The notes beneath the pieces were generated by a model that did not search any database, was not told the origin of the DNA, and saw only the letters and a program-made list of their open reading frames with translations. Of a DNA stretch of 64,000 nucleotides, positions 57,166-64,000 are shown piece after piece. Each line of letters opens with the position of its first letter. Position 1 is the stretch's first letter. A program made the translations under genes and the position numbers. The stretch is from Akkermansia muciniphila (GTDB lineage Bacteria > Verrucomicrobiota > Verrucomicrobiia > Verrucomicrobiales > Akkermansiaceae), in contig CAMDCV010000001.1 in assembly GCA_945890645.1 (NCBI GenBank), positions 124,001-188,000 on the forward strand, in the 5' to 3' direction.

Positions 57166-58191
57166 ATGACTCGCCCCAGAACCTTTTGGAGGCGCTGGAA
57201 ATCGCTTGTCATTATGGGGTCATTGGCAGCGCTCATGGGTGCAGGCCTGTATGGGTATGCGACGAAGCCTACCGCTTCCGATCAATTCACTTTCTACCCT
57301 TTCCCGGGTTACGCAGGGGTAGACCTGCGGTCTTTCCATGGACCTGACGAGCATATCGTTATTCCGAAAAGTGTAAAACGGCCCGTTTCCACCACCGCAT
57401 GGCTCGGCGGTTATTTTACCCGCTTTACAGGAATCACAAGCTTGATGCGCCCGATCCCTGTGACAGGATTATCAGGGAACATCTTTTATCAATGCAAAGC
57501 GGTAAAGTCCGTCAAAATCCCCAACACAACCTACCACATCGGCCGCCAAGCGTTTATGGGCTGCACTTCATTGGAATCGGTAACTTTGCCTCGTCACATC
57601 ACCATCATTGACGATTTCACTTTTAATGATTGCCGATCCCTCAAATCTATCACGATCCCCGAATCGGTCACGGCAATCGGCGATTGTGCGTTCAGCGGCT
57701 GTGTTAGCCTAAATTCCATCACCATCCCAAAGTCGGTGCAACGAATCGGTTCAAGTGCATTCAGTGGCACATCGATTACTTCGGCGACAATCCCCGAGGG
57801 CGTTACGATTATTGCTTGTTTCGGTGCTTGCCAAAATTTGCAATTGGTCACACTTCCGCAATCATCGGTGGAGATTGCCAACGGTGCCTTCTCGGATTGC
57901 GTTTCTCTGCGGTCCCTTACGATTCCTGAAGGTGTGGTAAGAATTGGCGCCTACGCCTTCCGTGGTTGTAGCAATCTAACAAGTATTACGCTCCCTGAGT
58001 CTCTCAGAGAAATCGATGTTTGTGCTTTTCAAAGTTCAGGCATTGAAACGATTGTGATCCCTCAGTCTGTGGAAATCGTCGGGCAAAGTGCCTTTGCATT
58101 TTCTCGTGTAAAAAGTGTTGTCATTAAAAACCCTGCGACAAAAATTGATCCCCTAGCATTTCACGGTTGCTATCAACTGAAAGGTTGGTGA
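57166..58191 (+). CDS. BspA-type leucine-rich repeat protein, membrane anchored
   Basis: 341 residues: basic N-terminus and a signal anchor (LVIMGSLAALMGAGLYGYA), then about eight or nine LRR_5/BspA repeats, for example FMGCTSLESVTLPRHITIID, FNDCRSLKSITIPESVTAIG and FRGCSNLTSITLPESLREID. They form a beta-solenoid probably exposed at the surface. Binding of host or neighbour proteins is the usual suggestion for BspA repeats. ATG 57166 is chosen; GTG 57142 is an alternative adding eight residues. It lies 28 bp downstream of the exported orphan. Confidence 0.85.
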   Translation: MTRPRTFWRRWKSLVIMGSLAALMGAGLYGYATKPTASDQFTFYPFPGYAGVDLRSFHGPDEHIVIPKSVKRPVSTTAWLGGYFTRFTGITSLMRPIPVTGLSGNIFYQCKAVKSVKIPNTTYHIGRQAFMGCTSLESVTLPRHITIIDDFTFNDCRSLKSITIPESVTAIGDCAFSGCVSLNSITIPKSVQRIGSSAFSGTSITSATIPEGVTIIACFGACQNLQLVTLPQSSVEIANGAFSDCVSLRSLTIPEGVVRIGAYAFRGCSNLTSITLPESLREIDVCAFQSSGIETIVIPQSVEIVGQSAFAFSRVKSVVIKNPATKIDPLAFHGCYQLKGW

Positions 58192-58340
58192 TAGAGTTTG
58201 GTAAAGCCGAAGGCCTTGGACTGCTGCGAGCATCGCTGCTTTGATTTCGCTTACCAATGCTCACAGAGTCGTGGAGGCGCAGAGGAGGGGCGTTTTCATT
58301 GCGGATGGACAGGAGCAAAGTGTTACGTTAGTGAAATGGC

Positions 58341-59090
58341 ATGGACGAAAAAGAAGTGCTGAGCGAAGTAGACGTTGAGCGGGTTGCCAAAGAACAGGAG
58401 CACGTGCGTCGTGCTACCGATCAATCATTTGTTAAAAAATGTGTCGGGTGGTTTTTCGCCATTCTCATAATCACAGGACTTATCCTAATGGCCCCGTCAA
58501 TTTGCAGGCATAAGAGGCTGCGGGGCACGCAAGCACTCTCCAACTCCAAACAAGTTTATCTCGTGTTACTCGATTTTGAATCAGACTATGGCTATTTCCC
58601 TGACGATGCCAGTGCTTCAAGTGATCCGAGTTTGAGTCGTTTCAGAGGTAGCCACTCGAATGACTATCTGGGCCAGTTGATTGAAGGCGGGTATACAAAA
58701 AGTGAGGAAATTTTTTACGCTTATGACAAGCGATACAATCAACGACCTGATGATGTCATATCACCGTCCACGCTCATTTTGGAAAAAAACGAATGTGGAT
58801 TTTCCTATGTGATGGTGGAAGAAAATGGCAAGATTCGGGGAATGAGGACAAATGATCCTAGCGATTTACCCATACTATTGGCTCCTCTTGTGAACGAATG
58901 GGGATCGTTTGAAAAAAATAGCTATGAAAAGCGAGGCGTGTATCTTCGGGTAGACGGTACTGCTCGACTTGAACCCTTGCGTTCATCCGATCAGAAAATC
59001 AAGCTTTCATCGGGAAAAACATTATTCGAATCTGGCGCCGGCACGATGTGGGGGCACTTGAAACCAGTAGTCTTGCTACCGGATCGGTGA
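58341..59090 (+). CDS. membrane-anchored pseudopilin-related protein
   Basis: 249 residues: acidic cytoplasmic N-terminus (about 1-35), a single hydrophobic helix (CVGWFFAILIITGLILMAP), then QALSNSKQVYLVLLDFESDYGYFPDD, in two blocks. This is the alpha-C / early-loop signature of pseudopilin-like proteins abundant in PVC bacteria. The helix is not preceded by a prepilin peptidase motif, so the protein is a pilin-like fold on a normal anchor. It is AT-rich like its two upstream neighbours. GSFEKNSYEKRGVYLRVDGTARLEPL follows as a beta-rich C-terminus. Function unknown. Confidence 0.7.
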   Translation: MDEKEVLSEVDVERVAKEQEHVRRATDQSFVKKCVGWFFAILIITGLILMAPSICRHKRLRGTQALSNSKQVYLVLLDFESDYGYFPDDASASSDPSLSRFRGSHSNDYLGQLIEGGYTKSEEIFYAYDKRYNQRPDDVISPSTLILEKNECGFSYVMVEENGKIRGMRTNDPSDLPILLAPLVNEWGSFEKNSYEKRGVYLRVDGTARLEPLRSSDQKIKLSSGKTLFESGAGTMWGHLKPVVLLPDR

Positions 59091-59145
59091 GGATGTGATT
59101 AGGTATGCTAACTTTTGTGATTGGTGAGAAGATGAAGAGAAAGAA

Positions 59146-59163
59146 GCCGACGAGGACGTCGGC
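59146..59163. repeat. perfect mini-hairpin repeat candidate
   Basis: GCCGACG-AGGA-CGTCGGC, a 7-bp perfect stem with a 4-nt loop, in the 134-bp gap before pdhA. It could terminate the upstream gene, but the T-tract (TTTTTC) starts about 20 bp later. It resembles other short intergenic palindromes here. Confidence 0.45.
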
Positions 59164-59224
59164 GCGCCCGGGATGAGACAAATTTTTCTTTCCCCGTGAT
59201 GCACATCCTGCCTAACCTTGGCGC

Positions 59225-60244
59225 GTGACGGATCACGACACCCAGAACACCCAACGAACCGGTGCCGAATACGTTCGCGCCATGTATCGGGCGATGATTC
59301 AGGCGCGCTTGTTAGAAAACAAACTGTCTAGCCTTTACAAAGCCGGCAAGATCGTCGGCGGTGTTTACCTTGGCAAAGGGCAGGAAGCTGTGAGCGCGGC
59401 TCTTGGCTCGGCATTGATCCCGGGTCGCGATGTTTTTGCCCCACTGATCCGCGATCAGGCAGGTCGCACAGCTTTTGGCGAGCCGTTTATCGATTGCGCT
59501 CGTGCATATCTTGGTTCCGCTCTGGGACCGATGCGCGGTCGTGATGGCAATATTCACCGTGGTCGTCCGCGTGATGGCATGCTAGCCATGATCAGCCACC
59601 TTGGTTCTGCTGTGGCGGTGGTGGCGGGTTCGTTGCTAGCGAAACGCTTGCAGGGGAATTTGTTAGGTGCCGTTGGTGCTACTTGCGTGGGTGATGGTGC
59701 GACCTCGACCGGTGCGTTTCACGAAGGCCTCAACCTCGCTGCCGTGGAAAAACTTCCTTTGGTGGTGATCGTGGCAAATAATCAATTCGCTTACTCAACA
59801 CCGACCACACGCCAGTTCGCTTGTGCGGATTTGGTGGATCGTGCAAAAGGCTATGGAGTCACGGGTCATACTGTTGATGGCACAGACTTCCTTGCATGTG
59901 CGGGAGTGATAGGACATGCGGTAGAACTGGCGCGTGTGGGCGGTGGTCCGCAATTGATCGTAGCGCGACTCTTACGATTGAGCGGTCATGGTGAGCACGA
60001 CGACGGTTCGTATGTGCCAGATGCTGTCAAAGCGGGTGTCTATGGTCGTGATTGTATCGACGTCGCCGAGCAACAATTGTTAGAATTTCAAATCATGAGT
60101 GCAGAAGAAATCGCGGAGATTCGCGAGACTGCGACAATCGAAGTGCAAGCCGCCGTAGCTCAAGCGCAACAAGAACCCGTGCCCGATCCGTATCAGGAAG
60201 ATTGGTGTGCCTTTAGTTCGAAACTATGTCAGCCTGAAACTTGA
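59225..60244 (+). CDS. pdhA: pyruvate dehydrogenase E1 component, alpha subunit
   Basis: Thiamine-diphosphate-dependent decarboxylase subunit of the pyruvate dehydrogenase complex. 339 residues with a GTG start at 59225 (TDHDTQNTQRTGAEYV). RAMIQARLLENKLSSLYKAGKIVGGVYLGKGQEAVS (in parts) and the ThDP motif GDGATSTGAFHEGLNLAAV ending in VIVANNQFAYSTPT. GHGEHDDGSYVP is the late active-site loop. It overlaps or abuts pdhB (TTG overlap at 60241 or ATG at 60250). Acetoin or branched-chain dehydrogenase is an alternative; the close order with pdhB and pdhC supports an oxo-acid complex. Confidence 0.9.
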   Translation: MTDHDTQNTQRTGAEYVRAMYRAMIQARLLENKLSSLYKAGKIVGGVYLGKGQEAVSAALGSALIPGRDVFAPLIRDQAGRTAFGEPFIDCARAYLGSALGPMRGRDGNIHRGRPRDGMLAMISHLGSAVAVVAGSLLAKRLQGNLLGAVGATCVGDGATSTGAFHEGLNLAAVEKLPLVVIVANNQFAYSTPTTRQFACADLVDRAKGYGVTGHTVDGTDFLACAGVIGHAVELARVGGGPQLIVARLLRLSGHGEHDDGSYVPDAVKAGVYGRDCIDVAEQQLLEFQIMSAEEIAEIRETATIEVQAAVAQAQQEPVPDPYQEDWCAFSSKLCQPET

Positions 60245-60249
60245 ACCGC

Positions 60250-61218
60250 ATGAGTGTAACTTACATCGATGCCATTCGCGAAGCACAGGAAACACTGTTG
60301 CGGGAAGACCCGCGGGTGTTTCTCTACGGGCAGGACATTGCGGCGTTTGGTGGTGCGTTCAAAGCGACCAAGGGGCTGGCGGAACTCTATCCCGACCGCG
60401 TTCTCGATGCCCCGATCAGTGAAGACGCGATGGCCGGCATGGCGATTGGTGCAGCTTTGCAAGGCATGCGCCCCATCATCGAAATGCAGTTCGCGGATTT
60501 CTCTTCGATCGCGTTCAATCAAATCGTCAATCACGCAGCGACGCATTTCTATCGCACGGGCATGCCAGTGCCGATCACCGTCCGCTTGCCCTCCGGCGGC
60601 ACTGCCGGTTCGGGACCTTTTCACAGCCAAAGCATGGAAGCCATCTACGCGCACTACCCTGGTGTGGTGGTGGTGACGCCGGCCACCGTCGCCGATGCTT
60701 ATTCGATGCTCATCGACTCTGTGAAACTCGATGACCCGGTCATTTTCTGCGAGCATAAATTTCTTTATCGCTGGCTTAAAGCGAAGTCGTTTCAAGGCGA
60801 TGGTCTGCCAATCGGGAAAGCCCGCATCACTCGTACGGGGCGTCATGCCACGGTGGTCACGTATAGCGCGATGGTGCACGAAGCCGTGCGCGCTGCCGAG
60901 CGTTTGCAAAAAGAATCTGGCTGGGAAATTGAAGTCGTCGATCTGCGCAGCGTCAAACCGCTCGATATCGATACAGTTCTCGCCAGTGTGGCGCGCACGG
61001 GCCGACTGCTCGCCCTCGGTGAAGCATTTCCTTGGGGTGGTGTAACGGCCGAGGTGGTGTCGCGCGTGGTGGCCGATGGTTTTCATTTGTTAGAAGCGCC
61101 GCCGATGCGTTTGAATTCACGCGACACACCCGTGCCGTATCATCCGAAGTTGTGGGCGGCACATCGTCCGACCCCCGAATCGATTTGTGATTCCCTGCGT
61201 AAACTTTTATCCTACTAA
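60250..61218 (+). CDS. pdhB: pyruvate dehydrogenase E1 component, beta subunit
   Basis: 322 residues from ATG 60250 (MSVTYIDAIREAQE); a TTG at 60241 overlapping the pdhA stop is an alternative. Signature segments: VFLYGQDIAAFGGAFKATKG, APISEDAMAGMAIGAALQGMRPIIEMQFADF (in parts), RLPSGGTAGSGPFHSQSMEA, and PVIFCEHKFLY. It completes the E1 heterotetramer with PdhA, providing the transketolase C-terminal domain VVDLRSVKPLDIDTVLASV. Followed by pdhC after 5 bp. Confidence 0.93.
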   Translation: MSVTYIDAIREAQETLLREDPRVFLYGQDIAAFGGAFKATKGLAELYPDRVLDAPISEDAMAGMAIGAALQGMRPIIEMQFADFSSIAFNQIVNHAATHFYRTGMPVPITVRLPSGGTAGSGPFHSQSMEAIYAHYPGVVVVTPATVADAYSMLIDSVKLDDPVIFCEHKFLYRWLKAKSFQGDGLPIGKARITRTGRHATVVTYSAMVHEAVRAAERLQKESGWEIEVVDLRSVKPLDIDTVLASVARTGRLLALGEAFPWGGVTAEVVSRVVADGFHLLEAPPMRLNSRDTPVPYHPKLWAAHRPTPESICDSLRKLLSY

Positions 61219-61223
61219 ACATT

Positions 61224-62468
61224 ATGCCTAGAGTTGCGATTGTCATGCCCCAGTTGGGCGAGTCCATAGCCGAAGCCACCGTGGTGCGCTTGATGGTGGG
61301 TGTGGGCAGTCCTGTGATCACTGACCAGGAAGTTATGGAAGTGGAAACGAACAAGGCGACCATGGGCGTGACGGCATTGTGTTCTGGCGTCTTGGAAGAG
61401 CTTCGTGCGGAGGAAGGCGTGAGTTATGCTGTCGGCACGATCCTCGGCATTCTGGAGGTTACTGAAGAAGAAGTGGCGCGCACGGGAGTGGATACTCTGG
61501 AATCGTTAGAAAAAAAACGGCAACAAGAAGCCAACGACGAGCAAAGCGTCAAGGGCGAGCAGAACTTGCACTTCGCGGTCGATGGCGATGGTTACGAAGA
61601 AGCGGCACCTCCTGAAATCGTGCCAAGTGTCCGCGGTCTCTCGGTGCCGACCGGCACGATGGGAGCGCATTACATATCGCCACGGATGCGCGCCCGTATG
61701 GACGAGATGGGCTTGCGCGAAGCAGACCTGTCGGCGATCGTTGGCACGGGGGCCGGTGGTCGAGTTACTGTGGATGACTTAGAACGCTTTCTCGACTACA
61801 TTCAAACTTGGCCGAGCAGTAATGCATCGCCGATGCGTCTCGCGGTGGCCGATGCGATGCGTCGGAGTTGGACACGTCCGCTGGCGACCGTCGGCACTTC
61901 GGTGGGGCTCGACAAATTGTTAGTGCATCGTCGCAATCAGATCAAAAAAGCGGGTCCCACACTCTATCTGCTTCGCGCGTTCGCGTTGGCGATCAAAGAG
62001 CAACCAGAAGTGGCGGGATTTCTCATCGGTGCCAAAGTCGTGCATCCGCGTTCCTTTGACATTGGAGTTGCGGTGGCGGTCGAAGATGGTGTGCTCGTTC
62101 CTGTGATTCGTCAGGTGGATCAAAAATCTCTCGTCGATCTTGTGCAAGAATACGATGACCTCGTCGATCGTTCGCGTCGTCGACGTTTGACCGAGGCTGA
62201 CACAAAAGGCGGCATCGCGACTGTCACCAATTTCGGCACTTTTGGTCTGACTTGGGGTACTCCAATTCCTTTGCCGAATGAAACTTTGATACTTGGGATC
62301 GGTGCCGGTGTGAAGAAACCCGTGTGGAGCGAAACTCTCAGTGCCTTCGTACCAGCGACGGAAGCAGATTTAGAAATGACCTTTGATCACCGCGTTGTCG
62401 ATGGCGGGGGCGCGGGTTTATTGCTACGTCGCATTGTGGCACTCTTGCAAGAGCCGGAGACCCTATAA
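61224..62468 (+). CDS. pdhC: dihydrolipoamide acyltransferase (E2) component
   Basis: 414 residues. One N-terminal lipoyl domain with lipoyl-Lys44 in MEVETNKATMGV. Peripheral-subunit-binding domain about 148-190 (YISPRMRARMDEMGLREADL, VGTGAGGRVTVDDLERFL). C-terminal acyltransferase with catalytic His in MTFDHRVVDGGGAGLLL. It completes a three-gene complex, E1 alpha, E1 beta, E2. The lipoamide dehydrogenase (E3) is not in the window and must be supplied from elsewhere. The short lipoyl count (one) is normal for many bacteria. Confidence 0.93.
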   Translation: MPRVAIVMPQLGESIAEATVVRLMVGVGSPVITDQEVMEVETNKATMGVTALCSGVLEELRAEEGVSYAVGTILGILEVTEEEVARTGVDTLESLEKKRQQEANDEQSVKGEQNLHFAVDGDGYEEAAPPEIVPSVRGLSVPTGTMGAHYISPRMRARMDEMGLREADLSAIVGTGAGGRVTVDDLERFLDYIQTWPSSNASPMRLAVADAMRRSWTRPLATVGTSVGLDKLLVHRRNQIKKAGPTLYLLRAFALAIKEQPEVAGFLIGAKVVHPRSFDIGVAVAVEDGVLVPVIRQVDQKSLVDLVQEYDDLVDRSRRRRLTEADTKGGIATVTNFGTFGLTWGTPIPLPNETLILGIGAGVKKPVWSETLSAFVPATEADLEMTFDHRVVDGGGAGLLLRRIVALLQEPETL

Positions 62469-62523
62469 TCTAGTCGCAGATTGCACGCTTGCCAGATGGC
62501 ATACGTCTTCCTACAATCCTTGC

Positions 62524-63603
62524 ATGCGATTTCTTGTTTCGATCCTTTTTTTACTCATCATTACGATGCTTCCCATGCGGGCGAATTCCCCTGCCGTGGT
62601 GAATGGTTTGCGCGACGAGTATAAAGCCAAGATGGAAGTGTGGACGCTGTCGATGCAAACTGCCACAACCCCGGAGGCGCAAGAAAAAATCTGGGCTCAG
62701 CGGCCTGATGCGACGGTATATGCCGCGAAAATGTGGACGATGTTGAAGCCTTCGCTGGCGCAAGACTGGACCATAGACCCAGCGGCATGGTTGTTAAAAT
62801 TAGTCTGCGCTTTTCCTACAGAAGGCCTGACGCCGGAATCCGTTGCCTTGCGCAGAGAAGTGATCGCGCAGGTTATGACAGCTGTGGAAAAGCAGCATAT
62901 TCGAAGTGCAAAGCTCGCTCCGATGTGCATGGGTTTGCTCGCGGTGCGTGATACTCTTTCGCTCAAGTTGTTAGAGCGTATTGAGAAGGAAAATCCGGAC
63001 CGCAGTGTGCAAGGTGTGGCAGCACTCGCGATTGCGATTTTGTTGCAAGACTTGAGTGAAGATGCCGATAACATGAAGCGTCGTTTGACATTAATTCGCA
63101 AGGCAATCATCGAAAGTGCGCATGTGGAGATCGATGGCATTACCGTTGCGAAAATGGCGGACGATCAACTCTACGTCATTCGGTATTTGACAAAAGGCCG
63201 CGTGGCGCCAGACATGGAAGGGATAGACGTGACAGGCCTCAAGGGCAAGCTTTCTGAGTTTGCAGGCAAAGTTGTGGTAATTCTGTTTTGGAACACTGCC
63301 ATTCCTGATTACGAAAGGGTTTTGGAAATTCACAGCAAATTGGTCAAAAAAATGGAAGGCAAACCGTTTGTCTTAATTGGCGTCACCAATGATAGCGTGG
63401 CATCGCTGCGCTCGCTGCAAGCGGAGGGAACCATCTCATGGCGCAATTTTGTTGATACCAAAGGCGAACTGGCTCGCCAGTATCGCGTCCAAACACTGCC
63501 GTTTTGCTATGTGCTCGATCATGAACGCAAGATTCAATATTACGGCAATCCCGGTTCTTTTGTCGAACTCACGGCTGACGCGTTGGTGCTGGAAGCAAAG
63601 TGA
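62524..63603 (+). CDS. exported protein with cysteine-less TlpA-like thioredoxin fold
   Basis: 359 residues from ATG 62524, signal peptide MRFLVSILFLLIITMLPMRA. A helical N-terminal half (about 30-225) is followed by a thioredoxin/TlpA-like domain: LKGKLSEFAGKVVVILFWNTAIPDYERVLEIHSKL (in parts), where the usual WCxxC is WNTAIPDY, then PFVLIGVTNDSVASL and VQTLPFCYVLDHERKIQYYG with the cis-Pro loop. Redox chemistry is therefore unlikely; a binding or structural role is inferred. It starts 55 bp after pdhC, with no link to the complex evident. Confidence 0.8.
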   Translation: MRFLVSILFLLIITMLPMRANSPAVVNGLRDEYKAKMEVWTLSMQTATTPEAQEKIWAQRPDATVYAAKMWTMLKPSLAQDWTIDPAAWLLKLVCAFPTEGLTPESVALRREVIAQVMTAVEKQHIRSAKLAPMCMGLLAVRDTLSLKLLERIEKENPDRSVQGVAALAIAILLQDLSEDADNMKRRLTLIRKAIIESAHVEIDGITVAKMADDQLYVIRYLTKGRVAPDMEGIDVTGLKGKLSEFAGKVVVILFWNTAIPDYERVLEIHSKLVKKMEGKPFVLIGVTNDSVASLRSLQAEGTISWRNFVDTKGELARQYRVQTLPFCYVLDHERKIQYYGNPGSFVELTADALVLEAK

Positions 63604-63679
63604 TTGGAATTTTTCCTACATTTTCTAGGGCCTGGCCACTTGCGCCAAGAGTGAAACTGAGTAAAATCATCGCGAACAT

Positions 63680-64000
63680 ATGATGACAACATTACTTTTG
63701 CAAACTACAGCGGCTCCCTTAGGGATCGGAATTGGCTATTGGGTCATTCTCGGCGGAACGATGCTGATGAGCTTCTTGATATCCTCGACTTTGAAGCGTC
63801 GGTTCAACCAGCACTCGCAAGTCCCATTGCGTGTGACAGGTGCGGAAGTGGCGGCCATGATGTTGCGCAGCCATGGCATCACCGATGTCAAAATTACACA
63901 AGTCAATGGTCACCTCACTGACCATTATGACCCGATCAATAAAACAGTTAATTTGAGCGAGTCGGTCTATCACATGAACAATGTGGCAGCTGCTGCGGTA
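63680..64000 (+). CDS. zinc metallopeptidase, YugP type (partial, C-terminus beyond window)
   Basis: 107 codons are open to the window edge from ATG 63680 (a second ATG follows at 63683). The N-terminus has one membrane helix (GYWVILGGTMLMSFLI), then VPLRVTGAEVAAMMLRSHGI, HLTDHYDPINKTVNLSESVY and the start of an alanine-rich helix (HMNNVAAAAV). This is the conserved beginning of PF04298 neutral zinc metallopeptidases such as YugP, whose HEXXH should lie just past the edge. Function: membrane-associated protease with unknown substrate. The motif itself is not visible here. Confidence 0.82.
   Translation, partial: MMTTLLLQTTAAPLGIGIGYWVILGGTMLMSFLISSTLKRRFNQHSQVPLRVTGAEVAAMMLRSHGITDVKITQVNGHLTDHYDPINKTVNLSESVYHMNNVAAAAV

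Noticed and set aside
58192-58340. GCTGCGAGCATCGCTGC as a hairpin repeat
   Set aside because: Arms are imperfect and only four pairs are contiguous; nothing else is supported in this gap.
60229-61086. 285-codon antisense frame
   Set aside because: Shadow of pdhB; no start context or family similarity.
1-64000. Apparent abundance of GTTAG/CTAAC pentamers
   Set aside because: A rough count by eye (about 50-60 sites) is below the chance expectation for both strands, so no uptake or architecture motif is claimed.
1-64000. CRISPR array, tRNA or rRNA genes
   Set aside because: No regularly spaced direct repeats, and no tRNA cloverleaf or rRNA stretch was recognised.

Overview
The window reads as a chromosomal segment from a Gram-negative member of the Verrucomicrobiota (PVC superphylum). 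The evidence is an LPS gene (lpxK), a TIGR03790-family protein, a ThuA-like secreted protein, a PQQ-type sugar dehydrogenase fused to cytochrome c, and above all the adjacent DUF1800/Tat-exported DUF1501 pair that is typical of Planctomycetes and Verrucomicrobia. Most genes are moderately GC-rich. Start codons often lack a Shine-Dalgarno sequence and are instead preceded by A/T-rich spacers. Phylum is inferred from gene content only; no rRNA or tRNA gene was seen in the window.

Layout. 1-3.5 kb: proBA (minus, proA cut by the edge), then nuoBC and a rhomboid protease (plus) behind a CRP-like palindrome. 3.5-8 kb: tatC with an enlarged loop, a DUF3108 protein, and a PQQ sugar dehydrogenase/cytochrome c (minus). 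8-19.3 kb: hpf with a strong terminator, ThuA, rph, lpxK, rlmN, engB, two orphan envelope genes, ftsK, and an EboB-like TatD hydrolase with a small partner. 19.3-23.4 kb: a lower-GC cassette of an AAA+ ATPase and a subtilisin-like protease with the architecture of the IetAS anti-phage system. It has a palindrome upstream and REP-like palindromes downstream. 23.4-32 kb: two secreted orphans, an intergenic region with a possible H-type pseudoknot, an MBL-fold hydrolase, TIGR03790, an FGGY kinase, a polysaccharide deacetylase lipoprotein and a dynamin-like GTPase.

32-35 kb: leuCD and rpe. 35-42.6 kb: a pseudopilin-like protein, DUF1501 and a 1670-residue multidomain DUF1800 protein. 42.7-45.3 kb: a pRiA4b ORF-3-like protein, tsaD and a divergent folP. 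45.3-48.5 kb: a reactive-sulfur module (ArsR repressor, rhodanese/DUF2892, MBL-rhodanese fusion, TauE exporter). 48.5-56.3 kb: serA, an AI-2E permease, ispF, ftsH and an MsbA-like ABC exporter. 56.4-59.1 kb: an AT-rich patch of three orphan exported or membrane genes, including a BspA-type leucine-rich repeat protein. 59.2-64 kb: pyruvate dehydrogenase E1 alpha, E1 beta and E2, a secreted protein with a cysteine-less TlpA-like domain, and the start of a YugP-type zinc metallopeptidase.

Functionally, most of the window is housekeeping (proline, leucine, serine and isoprenoid synthesis, respiration, cell division, proteostasis, central carbon metabolism). The accessory parts are the IetAS-like defence cassette, the sulfur-detoxification cluster, the large secreted DUF1800/DUF1501 proteins and the AT-rich orphan patch. 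The most unusual non-coding signals are the candidate pseudoknot at 24775-24818, the CRP-like site at 1585-1602, and small palindromic repeats at 23.0-23.3, 45.27 and 59.15 kb.
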